Part shown: one piece after another, positions 43,092 through 51,270 of the stretch | Layout: every line of letters starts with the position of its first letter | Position numbering within the stretch: position 1 is the stretch's first letter | Source of the DNA: an uncultured Mollicutes bacterium | GTDB lineage: Bacteria > Bacillota_I > Bacilli_A > RFN20 > CAG-826 | Direction: 5' to 3' | NCBI GenBank assembly: GCA_900540385.1 | Contig: UQFY01000004.1 | Location: 1-64,000 of the forward strand | Length of the DNA stretch: 64,000 bases | Program-made: the position numbers and the translations under genes | Notes under the pieces: model-generated | Seen by the model: only the letters and a program-made list of their open reading frames with translations | What the model was told of the DNA's origin: nothing | The model's database searches: none

Positions 43092-43125
43092 TTGTAAAAA
43101 AAGTCTGCTCCCGTATAATAGGAGA
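43092..43125 (+). promoter_or_regulatory. Promoter predicted to give a leaderless message
   Basis: -35 TTGTAA (43092-43097), 16 bp, perfect -10 TATAAT (43114-43119), then six bases to the ATG at 43126. Transcription would begin at or next to the start codon, leaving no room for a ribosome site, although AGGAGA is present in the DNA. Confidence 0.6.
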
Positions 43126-43908
43126 ATGGAAATCTTCATTGTTTATAGCTCTCTTTTTTATCTAGGAGCATTAGGTGGTTGGATTATTGAACTCTTTTTC
43201 CGCCGTTATATTTCACAAAAACGGTGGGTTAACCCTGGCTTCCTTGTTGGACCTATCGTCCCTTTATATGGCTTTGGCTTGGTAAGCTTTTATTTCTTTG
43301 CCAACGTGATTCCTTGGCAAAATATTTCTTCTATTTCCTGGCTAAATACTCTAATTGAAGTATTTGCTGCAGGATTATTCATGACTGTCATCGAATATAT
43401 TGCTGGCATCATTTTTATCAAAGGAATGCATATCAAACTTTGGGATTACAGCATGAGACCTGGAAATATTCAGGGAATCATTTGCCCTCTTTTCAGTTTG
43501 ATTTGGCTTGTTTGCGGAGCCCTTTATGTCTATTTATGCAATCCTTTGTTCGTCAAATTCGCAGGATTTATTTCAAACAATTGGTTCTATCTTACTTTCC
43601 CTATTGGCGTATTTTACGGGGTTACGGCAGTGGACTTTGGCTATTCGATGCAACTGGTTACGAAGATTCGTAAGGCCATCGCTAACTCGAAAGTCATTGC
43701 CTCTTGGGAAAAACTCAAAGTGTCTTTTAAGGATCACTTAAAGGAAAAGAAAGAACATTCTAATTTCGTTTTTGCTTTTGCTTCTAAGAAAGAAGAATTT
43801 GATACGATGGTTCGTGAAGCAATGGCGAAATCTAAAAAAGAATATGATGACTACATTGCCAAGAAAACGGCAAAGAAAGAGGCCAAAAAGCTAGCGAAAA
43901 AGGATTGA
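43126..43908 (+). CDS. Putative ABC-transporter type IV / CmpB-like membrane protein
   Basis: A 260-residue protein of the family labelled putative ABC transporter type IV (CmpB, PF06541-type). Six to seven hydrophobic segments precede a highly basic C-terminal tail of about 60 residues. Characteristic pieces are GALGGWIIELFFRRY near the start, the WVNPGFLVGPIVPLYGFG segment and LWDYSMRPGNIQGIICP (about residues 105-121). The true function of the family is unsettled. The next gene follows by three bases. Confidence 0.82.
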   Translation: MEIFIVYSSLFYLGALGGWIIELFFRRYISQKRWVNPGFLVGPIVPLYGFGLVSFYFFANVIPWQNISSISWLNTLIEVFAAGLFMTVIEYIAGIIFIKGMHIKLWDYSMRPGNIQGIICPLFSLIWLVCGALYVYLCNPLFVKFAGFISNNWFYLTFPIGVFYGVTAVDFGYSMQLVTKIRKAIANSKVIASWEKLKVSFKDHLKEKKEHSNFVFAFASKKEEFDTMVREAMAKSKKEYDDYIAKKTAKKEAKKLAKKD

Positions 43909-43911
43909 CGT

Positions 43912-44586
43912 ATGACCCCATTGGCGATTTTCTTCTTGGCTTTCTATGCATGCGTTTCCATTTTGAATATTATCTTTTGCATTTTAGAGAATGAACGTTG
44001 GAGGAAAATTAGCAAACCATTCTGCCTTGTTGGCCTAATCGGCTTTATTTTCGTTACGGATATCTCGCATGTCTGGCTTTGGGTATCTTTGATTCTCGCT
44101 TGGTTAGGCGATGTTCTTTTCATCTTCAAAAAGAAAAAACCGTTCGTCATCATTGGAATGCTTTCCTTTTTGCTTTCACACGTTTTCTATTTGTGCGAAT
44201 TCGGCTATATTTTCCAATCCACAAATACGGAAATATATGCAAATTACTGTTTCTTTCTTCGTTTCTACCCTCTTTTTGTTATCCCAGGCATTCCTGTCGC
44301 CTATTTTCTTTCTAAGAAAGATCCTCGCTTGACGGTCTTAGGAAGTCTCTACCAATCTGTTTTAATCATGGTTTTTGCTAGTTCCATTTTTGCTTTGGCA
44401 AACGGCTACTCCCTCTATTTCTTATTCGTTGCCTTTGGAACAATTCTCTATTACACAAGCGACTTCTTTAATGCCCTGACTTTGTATGTAAAAAAACTGA
44501 GGAAGAGAGAACTCATTATCATGTCGACTTATCTCTTGGCTCAGTTTTTGATTGTTTTTGGCATTTATTTAGCTTCTATTGTTTAG
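43912..44586 (+). CDS. YhhN family membrane protein (lysoplasmalogenase-like)
   Basis: A 224-residue protein with about eight short transmembrane helices. The pattern LAWLGDVLFIF (about residues 60-70), MLSFLLSHVFYL (about 83-94) and FGTILYYTSDFFNAL (about 179-193), with conserved Asp residues in the membrane, matches the YhhN/TMEM86 family; animal members cleave lysoplasmalogen. Plasmalogens are found in anaerobic bacteria, so such an activity is possible here. It is co-transcribed with the CmpB-like gene (three-base gap) and converges with rdgB, overlapping it by 11 bases. Confidence 0.78.
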   Translation: MTPLAIFFLAFYACVSILNIIFCILENERWRKISKPFCLVGLIGFIFVTDISHVWLWVSLILAWLGDVLFIFKKKKPFVIIGMLSFLLSHVFYLCEFGYIFQSTNTEIYANYCFFLRFYPLFVIPGIPVAYFLSKKDPRLTVLGSLYQSVLIMVFASSIFALANGYSLYFLFVAFGTILYYTSDFFNALTLYVKKLRKRELIIMSTYLLAQFLIVFGIYLASIV

Positions 44587-45172
44587 ATAGATAAGCTAAT
44601 AATTTTTGAACCGCTTTACCGCGGTGTGATATCGCATTTTTCTTTTCGTCGGAGATATCGCCAAAACAAAGGTTCCCTTCATCCGCGATAAAGATAGGAT
44701 CATATCCAAAACCGTTCATTCCACCGATTTTATTTGCAATCTTTCCTTCACAAACTCCATCAAAGAAAAGAGGTTCTGCATCCTTGCTTTCAAGAAGACA
44801 GATAGAACAATGGTAACGGGCTTTGCGGTTTTCTTTATCTTTAAGCAAGGAAAGAACGTATTCGTCTACAACACGATAATCAGGGGAGATACTAGCGGCC
44901 CATCTTGCGGAATGGATGCCTGGAAAGCCTTCTCCTAACCCATCAATTTCGATCCCAGAATCATCTGAAATAACGGGGATATTCAATAAAGAACAAAGAG
45001 CGTGAGCTTTAATATAAGCGTTTTCCTGGTAGTTCTTACCATCTTCGATCGGCTCATTATGAACATTAAAATCCTTATCGGAATAGACTTGATATCCTAA
45101 AGGTTCCAATACTTCTTTAAATTCTCTGACTTTGTTTGGGTTATGAGTGGCAACAACAATCTTTTTATCCAT
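44576..45172 (-). CDS. rdgB: XTP/dITP diphosphatase (RdgB/HAM1)
   Basis: A house-cleaning enzyme that removes non-canonical purine nucleotides. The opening VVATHNPNKVREFKEVL (about residues 5-21), DDSGIEIDGLGEGFPGIHSARW (about 67-88) and GGMNGFGYDPIF (about 145-156) are the three signature regions, with catalytic Asp in SDDSG. I place the start at 45172 (MDKKIVVAT) because AAAGGA lies about eight bases upstream; the product has 198 residues. The start overlaps the stop of the upstream MFS gene by eight bases. Confidence 0.95.
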   Translation of the reverse strand: MDKKIVVATHNPNKVREFKEVLEPLGYQVYSDKDFNVHNEPIEDGKNYQENAYIKAHALCSLLNIPVISDDSGIEIDGLGEGFPGIHSARWAASISPDYRVVDEYVLSLLKDKENRKARYHCSICLLESKDAEPLFFDGVCEGKIANKIGGMNGFGYDPIFIADEGNLCFGDISDEKKNAISHRGKAVQKLLAYLSKQ

Positions 45173-46580
45173 TTTGTTTTTCCTTTTTAGCAATCCTTTG
45201 GTAAAAGGCCATCGGTATTATAGACAAAAGGAAGAAAGTAAGGGTAACTAAAAACATCACATTAGAAGGAGTTTTGCCCCCTAAGTTAGCATTCGTTGGG
45301 TCGTTATAAGAGGTGACTGGGAAGAAAGATTGAGAAAGAAGTGGTCCAATAATCATTGGCAAAAGAACGGCAAAAACCATTCTCATCCCTTGGAAAAGGC
45401 CCACATCTTTTTCTGGTGTTCGATCACGAATAGAAGCGCTTAAAACAGCAGTGCATAAAAGATACCCTGTAATTAAAAGAAGGCCAAAAAGAATCAACAA
45501 GACATGGTTTGAGCCAAATTGCCCCGTTAAATAAATTCCTAAGGCACCAACAGAACCAACACCTAAAGCGGAATAGAAAAGAATTGTTGGCTTCACTTTA
45601 TTCATAATCGTGGCACCAAGAATGACTGTAATCAAAGATGCTCCACCCATGATGATAATAAGGGCAACATAGAAGTCGATGCCAATGCCAAAATTCGCTC
45701 CATAATACTCCGTTGGATTCTGGAAATAGACAAGATAATAAGGCATAAAGGCGTTAATCGCACAATTGAAACAAAGGAAGGTCAATAAAAGAAGATATAG
45801 TTCTTTATTTTCCTTCATAACGGATGGCTTAAATCCGTAAATTAACTTCTTGCCATAAGATCCTTCACGGTTAGGGACGCAATTATCCTTTGGCAAAAGG
45901 AAAATAGATATCACCCCAATTATGGTCACAATAACTCCACAAATTAAGAAATAGAGGAACCACCCATGGGCCAAAGCTTCTTGAGAATCCTTATACGTCC
46001 CATTTTGAATCAATCCATTTAGATAATCATCCCCATTTGTTGAAGAACCAATATGCAATGGGAGACCGATTCCCATCATCATTACGTTGGCTAAAAGAGG
46101 CAAGATCGAAACGACGGATTCAACTTTACCACGGTTGCTAGAATCCGTGTGTTCTGTTAACCAAGCATTGAAGGCCGCGTCATTTGAAGAAGAACCAAAG
46201 AAGGTCATCACGTTATCCATGACGGTCATAAAAATACCGACTAAAAGAATAGCAGAAGCCTGATCTTTAGTGATTTCAAGCATGTTGTGATAACTAAATA
46301 AACCGAAAGAGAAAACGCTTAAGCCCCAAATAATATAACCAACGCTGATGAAAAGTTTTCTCTTCCCTAACCTATCGGATAGCAAGCCAATAAAGAAAGT
46401 GGTTAAAGTGGCTGCAATGGAAGAGGATATTGTCATCCAAGTGATAGCGTCTGCATTTCCTGTTTGGGAATACACCCAAAGATTGATGTAGTTATTCTCG
46501 ATTGCCCAAGCCAATTGACCAATAATGCCCACCAAAAGAACGGATACCCAAAATCTAGCTCCTAATTTATTTTGTTTCAT
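45165..46580 (-). CDS. MFS transporter
   Basis: A 471-residue major facilitator with 12 hydrophobic segments. The loop after helix 2 has the MFS signature LSDRLGKRK (about residues 65-73). An extracytoplasmic loop after helix 6 is longer than usual (about residues 190-220). Members with this outline carry sugars or small metabolites, and the substrate is not evident. The gene has a GAGGAA ribosome site and its end overlaps rdgB, so the two are translated together. Confidence 0.88.
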   Translation of the reverse strand: MKQNKLGARFWVSVLLVGIIGQLAWAIENNYINLWVYSQTGNADAITWMTISSSIAATLTTFFIGLLSDRLGKRKLFISVGYIIWGLSVFSFGLFSYHNMLEITKDQASAILLVGIFMTVMDNVMTFFGSSSNDAAFNAWLTEHTDSSNRGKVESVVSILPLLANVMMMGIGLPLHIGSSTNGDDYLNGLIQNGTYKDSQEALAHGWFLYFLICGVIVTIIGVISIFLLPKDNCVPNREGSYGKKLIYGFKPSVMKENKELYLLLLTFLCFNCAINAFMPYYLVYFQNPTEYYGANFGIGIDFYVALIIIMGGASLITVILGATIMNKVKPTILFYSALGVGSVGALGIYLTGQFGSNHVLLILFGLLLITGYLLCTAVLSASIRDRTPEKDVGLFQGMRMVFAVLLPMIIGPLLSQSFFPVTSYNDPTNANLGGKTPSNVMFLVTLTFFLLSIIPMAFYQRIAKKEKQNG

Positions 46581-46668
46581 TGAAGTTTTCCTCGTTATTT
46601 CATTTTAACAAAAATACATTGCTTAGAAGAAAAAAGTCAGGAAACCCTGACTCAAGAAAGAAAAAACG

Positions 46669-47706
46669 TTAAATAATGTAAATCAATAAATAGAGGGCAA
46701 GGCTAGCGATTGCTATAACGCTTGTGACGGTATAACAAAGAGCCTTTTTCTTTTCAAAAGCCTTAGAGAAAATCTTAAATAGCATCAAAGCAATGGTTAA
46801 AACACACACGATCGCTCCAAAGATTTCAAACTGAATGGAATCCGCGTTAGCAATATAAAGACCTCTTTGAGAGATGATAAACTCTCCATTGCTATCAACG
46901 TGATTGTTATATTGATGCCAAGTTAAGAAATCAGATAGGGCAAAGATAGCAAAATCGAAAGTACAAGAACCTATCATGTTTCCAAAACCTGCATCATAAT
47001 TCTTTTTCTTAAAGAGCTGGGCAGTCGAAACAATTTCGGGGATAGAAGTGCCAACGCCCAACAAAAGAGCTCCCGCAATAGATCCAGAAAGAGCAGGAAT
47101 TTCAATTTGAATCAACTTGGTTAAATAGGTTAAAGCAACAGAAGATCCAATCAAAAGAATAGCGGAAATTACAAACCAAACGACAATCTTTTTCACGGAC
47201 CATTTTATTTCTTCTTTCTCATCTTCTTCCTCGGATTCCTTTGGCTGGATAATCAAAGTCACGATATATAAAGCGAAGATAAGTATGGAAACAAAATTGA
47301 TATCACCCAACATGAGTTGCCATTCTTTTGGAGCAAAGAAAGCGTAAGCGGCAAAAGCAAACATCAAAAGACAGGCACCCGCATTAACTAAATGGAATTT
47401 CTGTAACTTAGCATTACGGAAATTCTTCACAAAGATAAGAGTTTCTAACAAAAGACAAACCATATCGAAAACGATAGAACCTAACAAATCGCCAACGACA
47501 TATTCAGGCTCATTAACTAAGAAAATGGATGGTAAAGCAGTAAACAATTCTGGAAGAGAGGTTACAGCAGCCAATAAAACTCCGCCAATAAAGGCACCAG
47601 ATATCTTTGTCTTTTTGTCTAGCTTATCGACCAAATCCCCTAAGAAGAAAGATAAGCCAACCATTACAACAAGGTCTACTAGGTAAACTGGATAAATCCA
47701 CCACAT
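46669..47706 (-). CDS. CaCA family sodium/calcium antiporter-like protein
   Basis: A 345-residue exchanger with ten hydrophobic segments in two inverted halves, each with an alpha-repeat: GVLLAAVTSLPELFTAL (about residues 40-56) and LLLGVGTSIPEIVSTAQ (about 220-236). The Glu in each (LPELFT and IPEIVS) binds the cation. An acidic loop between the halves (about residues 155-170, EEEDEKEE) could sense calcium. If it uses sodium, it would draw on the same ion gradient suggested for the ATP synthase. GGAGG ribosome site; single gene. Confidence 0.9.
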   Translation of the reverse strand: MWWIYPVYLVDLVVMVGLSFFLGDLVDKLDKKTKISGAFIGGVLLAAVTSLPELFTALPSIFLVNEPEYVVGDLLGSIVFDMVCLLLETLIFVKNFRNAKLQKFHLVNAGACLLMFAFAAYAFFAPKEWQLMLGDINFVSILIFALYIVTLIIQPKESEEEDEKEEIKWSVKKIVVWFVISAILLIGSSVALTYLTKLIQIEIPALSGSIAGALLLGVGTSIPEIVSTAQLFKKKNYDAGFGNMIGSCTFDFAIFALSDFLTWHQYNNHVDSNGEFIISQRGLYIANADSIQFEIFGAIVCVLTIALMLFKIFSKAFEKKKALCYTVTSVIAIASLALYLLIYII

Positions 47707-47853
47707 AAAACGCCTCCATGATTTTTAATAAACAAAAATCAAACATGCTTTATAAGTCTATTCTTGTCTTCTTTTGTTAGTCAATTCTATCCTTCAACAA
47801 CGTGACATATAACGCGCAAAATGTGACCAATGACATCCAAAATCAAGGAGGCG

Positions 47854-47883
47854 TTGAAAACCGGGAAAACTCAATCCTATAAT
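47854..47883 (+). promoter_or_regulatory. Promoter of accessory gene, leaderless type
   Basis: -35 TTGAAA (47854-47859), 18 bp, perfect -10 TATAAT (47878-47883), then seven bases to the ATG at 47891. The base pattern TATAATGG..GCTATG is nearly the same as at 55671-55685. Confidence 0.5.
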
Positions 47884-47890
47884 GGGGGCT

Positions 47891-48283
47891 ATGAAGATGA
47901 CTTTTAAATCAATTCAAGAAGGAAGTAGGGGAAACCTTGCTAGAGATAGAGGGGAGAAAGTCTACGCAAAAGATAATGAAGGATTACGAAAGCGACTTTC
48001 AGAGACTCTTGGACGAAGGGTGGAATCCGAAGTACGCCGCACAGGCAATGGCGAGCTACTTAATCTAAAATCAGAGACAAACGGCACTGAATTCGACATG
48101 TACAAAGGCGTGGACGGGCAAGTCTTCCACGATGTTTTTGGAGTAGTTATGGGTTACACGAAAATCGGCGATGAATATCTTGTTGTCACAATGGTTTCAA
48201 ACCGCAAGAAAAGCTTGAATGATCAATCTTTGCATATAACAAAAAAGAATCGGCAGGGACCCAGCCGCGTCATGCCTCTTTAA
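47891..48283 (+). pseudogene. Hypothetical accessory protein, probably frameshifted
   Basis: A 130-residue open frame from 47891 (ATG at 47882 is inside the -10 box). I do not recognise a family. The C-terminal part GDEYLVVTMVSNRKK looks like a compact enzymatic or toxin fold. After the run of six A at 48241-48246 the +1 frame stays open to 48524 and encodes a hydrophilic, Asn/Thr/Glu-rich tail (SSANNVNENG and onward) that looks like a natural continuation, so an indel in the A run probably split a protein of about 210 residues. Base composition is more GC-rich than the neighbours, which suggests acquisition, perhaps from a phage or mobile element. Confidence 0.5.
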
Positions 48284-48524
48284 ATACCCTACGTTTACGT
48301 CCGAAACGAGGGCTGGGGATACCGATTCTTCTGCAAATAATGTAAATGAAAATGGAACCGTCGTCAACACCGATGCCGGGGAGAAAGCCTACAGGAAAGC
48401 GGAGGAGGCTTATCAGTTCAACCAGCAGCTTCCCAAAAGGGCGCCGCCCCAAACAAAAAGGCAATTTAAAGATGGCCACAGACTACGCCAATGCCGAGGA
48501 GAGCCTTATAGAGAGCCATCTTAA
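48247..48524 (+). pseudogene. Continuation of the accessory gene in the +1 frame
   Basis: The +1 frame from about 48247 to the TAA at 48522-48524 has no good start codon. It reads through DPAAS, then a linker with TSETRAGDTDSS, then AYRKAEEAYQFNQQLP. This has protein-like amino acid use, which supports a broken gene rather than noise. Confidence 0.4.
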
Positions 48525-48582
48525 CAGCAATGTTGATTCCAAATACTCGCCAATTGTTGAGGGAATCCGGGATGGACAATAA
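48472..48582 (+). CDS. Short open frame in the decayed region
   Basis: A 36-residue frame beginning MATDYANAEESLIESHL and ending VEGIRDGQ. It overlaps the tail above in another frame. It may be the end of the same gene after a second frameshift or an independent remnant. No ribosome site is seen. Confidence 0.25.
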   Translation: MATDYANAEESLIESHLNSNVDSKYSPIVEGIRDGQ

Positions 48583-48917
48583 GACAATAAGGGAAGTGGC
48601 CTCCGCATAGGGGGTCTTTTCTTTAGCCTGGAAAGAAACGTTTGACAGAAAAGGGCATGCAATGTTAAATATTATTGCAGGCGAAAAGCACTGCTTACCG
48701 GTGTCAACGAACGATTGTTTAAGCGCTATGTGTTAGCTGCCGTTCACTGGGCGTCCGTTTGGGGACGTTAATGACCAAACGTTGGAGGCTGGGCGAAATA
48801 CCTTTAAAAACCGCCTGATCAGTGTGCTCGGCATCACATTAAACCGCCGTAAATGGGCTGGTCGCAAGACCCGGGTCCACCTGATGTTTGGCGGGGAAGT
48901 CCTCCGCCTTTTATTTT
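48583..48917 (+). other. GC-richer remnant region without a supported gene
   Basis: No complete gene is visible. Several inverted repeats are present, for example GGCGG (48890-48894) / CCGCC (48904-48908) followed by TTTTATTTT directly before the DUF3800 start. A frame of about 60 codons without an acceptable start (about 48735-48930) runs into the DUF3800 start region. The composition differs from the chromosome around it, consistent with debris of a mobile element. Confidence 0.35.
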
Positions 48918-49595
48918 ATGAAAGAACTTAGCGTATTTGTTGATGAGTCCGGAGATTTTGGGCAGTACGATTACCATTGTCCCTTTTATATTGTGTCGAT
49001 AGTCTTCCATGAACAAACTAATGATTTGTCCGAAAGCTTATCAAACCTTGAAAGAAAATTGTCGGAAATAGGCTATGGGGATTTGTGCGTTCATTGTGGG
49101 CCGATCATTAGATCTGAAGCTGAATTCAGAAATGAAACCATTGATACACGAAAGAAAATCTTGACGAGGATGATGTCGTTTGTCAGAAATGTAGACATCG
49201 AATATGAGACCCTTTGCGTGGAAAAGAAGCATATCGAGGATGACGTTGAGCTCGTTTTGAAGCTCAGCAAACAATTGTCGGCTATCATAAAAAACCATCT
49301 CGACTATTTCCAAAGCTTTGACGCTATTAAGGTTTATTACGACAATGGGCAGGCCCAAGTGAGGAGGTTGCTCACATCCGTTTTTGGCGTGTTGCTTGAA
49401 AACGTGAAATTCAAGACGGTTTCTCCATCTGACTACAGGCTTTTTCAGGTGGCCGACTTGGTTTGCACAATGAAATTGATTTCTACAAAAATCGAGCATC
49501 GATTGGTCTCCAAAACTGAAATTCAATTCTTTGGAGGTGAGAAAGAGTTCAAAAATTCTTACATAAAATTGTTGAAACGAAAAAGAATGAAATAG
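48918..49595 (+). CDS. DUF3800 domain protein
   Basis: A 225-residue protein of the DUF3800 family. It opens with VFVDESGDFG (about residues 6-15), the family's acidic motif, and ends with RLFQVADLVCTMKLI (about 182-196) containing the second conserved Asp. The acidic residues suggest an RNase H-like nuclease fold; members are common in phage, plasmid and defence contexts, but no reaction is established. Codon use (many TTG, AGG and GTT codons) differs from the core genes. A hairpin with a T-rich tail just before its ATG may limit its expression. No ribosome site. Confidence 0.85.
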   Translation: MKELSVFVDESGDFGQYDYHCPFYIVSIVFHEQTNDLSESLSNLERKLSEIGYGDLCVHCGPIIRSEAEFRNETIDTRKKILTRMMSFVRNVDIEYETLCVEKKHIEDDVELVLKLSKQLSAIIKNHLDYFQSFDAIKVYYDNGQAQVRRLLTSVFGVLLENVKFKTVSPSDYRLFQVADLVCTMKLISTKIEHRLVSKTEIQFFGGEKEFKNSYIKLLKRKRMK

Positions 49596-49618
49596 TCTTC
49601 TTGGTCGGAGGCTTTTTT
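49594..49618 (+). terminator. Weak terminator after the DUF3800 gene
   Basis: An imperfect stem AGTCTTC / GAGGCT at 49594-49611 followed by a run of seven T. Confidence 0.4.
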
Positions 49619-49673
49619 TCTTTGCAAAAAAAAGAAAGTGATTTTGCGATGTCGAAAAACGCAACAAAACAAA

Positions 49674-49698
49674 ATGGCTCACCTTTTTGATGAGCCAT
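49674..49698 (-). terminator. Terminator of the trxA-tRNA unit
   Basis: Perfect eight-base arms ATGGCTCA (49674-49681) / TGAGCCAT (49691-49698); on the minus strand it is followed by a T-rich stretch. Confidence 0.65.
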
Positions 49699-49806
49699 CC
49701 ATTCGTTAACTGCTTTTATATATTTTCAAACACTTTATTTTCCCTTACCTTGTCAAGTGCACAAGCGAGAGTACAAATTGTTATAAAGTGCTGATAAATT
49801 CAATAT

Positions 49807-49880
49807 TGGAGCAGGTGACGGGAATCGAACCCGCATAATCAGCTTGGAAGGCTGATGTTCTACCACTGAACTACACCTGC
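49807..49880 (-). tRNA. tRNA-Gly (anticodon TCC)
   Basis: Minus-strand cloverleaf with acceptor GCAGGTG / CACCTGC, anticodon loop CTTCCAA giving TCC, T-arm GGGTTCGATTCCC and encoded CCA. Confidence 0.96.
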
Positions 49881-49887
49881 ATGTCTC

Positions 49888-49964
49888 TGGCGGACCATAC
49901 GAGATTCGAACTCGTGATCTTCTCCGTGACAGGGAGACATGTTAGACCGCTACACCAATGGTCC
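49888..49964 (-). tRNA. tRNA-Asp (anticodon GTC)
   Basis: Minus-strand cloverleaf with acceptor GGACCAT / ATGGTCC, anticodon loop CTGTCAC giving GTC, T-arm CGAGTTCGAATCTCG, discriminator G and encoded CCA. It lies seven bases from tRNA-Gly in the same unit. Confidence 0.96.
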
Positions 49965-50035
49965 GTATCAGTGCGCTAGAAAATATAGCATATCTAGCGC
50001 TCTGTAGCAAAAGAAAGTTTCAAATTTATTGAAAA

Positions 50036-50344
50036 TCAAAGAACATCAATGATCTTTTTGACTTCTTCTTCGCCAATATAGCCAACGTTTCCGTGTTTAA
50101 TTTGGCCATTTTCAAAATAGATAAGAGTTGGAATAGAAACGATGTTATAACGAACTGCTAATTCTTCGTTCTCATCAACATTTACGCGAAGAAGGTCAAC
50201 TTCTGGATTTTCTTCGATTACTTTTTCTACGATTGGAGCAAGCATTTTGCATGGTCCGCACCATAGGGCGTAGAAATCGACCAAAACACGGCCTTCTTTA
50301 ATGGAATCATCAAATTCTTTTGCGTTCTTAATTTCTTTAATCAT
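50036..50344 (-). CDS. trxA: Thioredoxin
   Basis: A 102-residue cytoplasmic thiol-disulfide oxidoreductase. The active site WCGPC lies at about residues 28-32, with the cis-Pro in SIPTLIYF (about 73) and the buried Asp in VLVDFYA. A normal full-length thioredoxin. Ribosome site GGAGGT nine bases before ATG. The genes for tRNA-Asp and tRNA-Gly lie immediately downstream on the same strand; TraX lies 19 bases upstream. Confidence 0.96.
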   Translation of the reverse strand: MIKEIKNAKEFDDSIKEGRVLVDFYALWCGPCKMLAPIVEKVIEENPEVDLLRVNVDENEELAVRYNIVSIPTLIYFENGQIKHGNVGYIGEEEVKKIIDVL

Positions 50345-50363
50345 TTGGGGTTACCTCCGACAC

Positions 50364-51266
50364 TTAGAATGATAAAGCAAATATCAAAGCCAACAAAGCG
50401 ATATGCAACGGATAATACAGGTATGTGGCATAACGGAACCATTTTTTGTTATATCCTCTTTCTCCGTTATAAAACATGATTGGAATAATTGCCAAAATGG
50501 CATAGCTTTGCGGAGAAATACTAAAATAGGCATCTAGCTGCGGGAAGAAATAGGCGAATCCCCAAAAAAGGATAGTGGTTATAGCAATCGATGAAATGGC
50601 CAAGGTATTTACCAAACCTTGAAATTTCTTTCCTTCTTTAAAGATGCTCATATCCACATCGTTCTTCTTTTCCATGCTCTCAAGCTGTTTTTTAGCAAGG
50701 ATAGGGGCGTAATAGATTCCTAAAAACATCAAAAAACCATAGAGCGAATAACCGCATCGAGCCCATTCTGGAAGGAAAGAGGTCCAAAGAGAGGTCATAT
50801 TATTCGCGGCCGCATAAATCTCGCTTACTTGCATCACGTAAGAAAGAAGAATAAAGCTTAATGGCAAAATAGAAAGAGCCTTCCACCAGCCTTTCTTTTC
50901 GATAAGGAAAATAAAGAGAGCGTAACAAAGCAAATCCGTGAACGCCTGGGCGGAAGTCATTTGGAAACCAAATAGATTTGTCTTAAAAAGAACAAATTGA
51001 ACGATAAAGATGACCGCCCATAAAATCGCAAAACGCAAAAGATAATTCACACGATCATGGGTTTTATGAAGGCCTTCTGCCAGCATGAAAATGAAAAGAG
51101 GGAAAGATAATCTTCCGAGGATTCTACAGGCCAAGGCAATCGAGGAAAATGTCGCGTTTGTTCCGCCATACATTTCCAAAAAATAGCCAACATGGTCAAA
51201 AGTCATCGTTAAAATACCAATGATTTTGAGCCAAAACTCATCTAAAACAAGTGCTTTTTCTTTCAT
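50364..51266 (-). CDS. TraX family membrane protein
   Basis: A 300-residue protein with about eight hydrophobic segments. It opens LKIIGILTMTFDHVGYFLE (about residues 13-31) and has RILGRLSFPLFIFMLAEGL (about 48-66), the two signatures of TraX; the plasmid TraX acetylates pilin, but chromosomal members act on unknown envelope targets. It is flanked by trxA and a CPBP protease in one minus-strand run with gaps under 25 bases. AGGA ribosome site. Confidence 0.85.
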   Translation of the reverse strand: MKEKALVLDEFWLKIIGILTMTFDHVGYFLEMYGGTNATFSSIALACRILGRLSFPLFIFMLAEGLHKTHDRVNYLLRFAILWAVIFIVQFVLFKTNLFGFQMTSAQAFTDLLCYALFIFLIEKKGWWKALSILPLSFILLSYVMQVSEIYAAANNMTSLWTSFLPEWARCGYSLYGFLMFLGIYYAPILAKKQLESMEKKNDVDMSIFKEGKKFQGLVNTLAISSIAITTILFWGFAYFFPQLDAYFSISPQSYAILAIIPIMFYNGERGYNKKWFRYATYLYYPLHIALLALIFALSF

Positions 51267-51270
51267 AAAA

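Noticed and set aside
49041..49682. 213-codon minus-strand open frame
   Set aside because: Antisense to the DUF3800 gene, whose family motifs are clear; the frame is rich in Phe, His and Gln as expected from a shadow.
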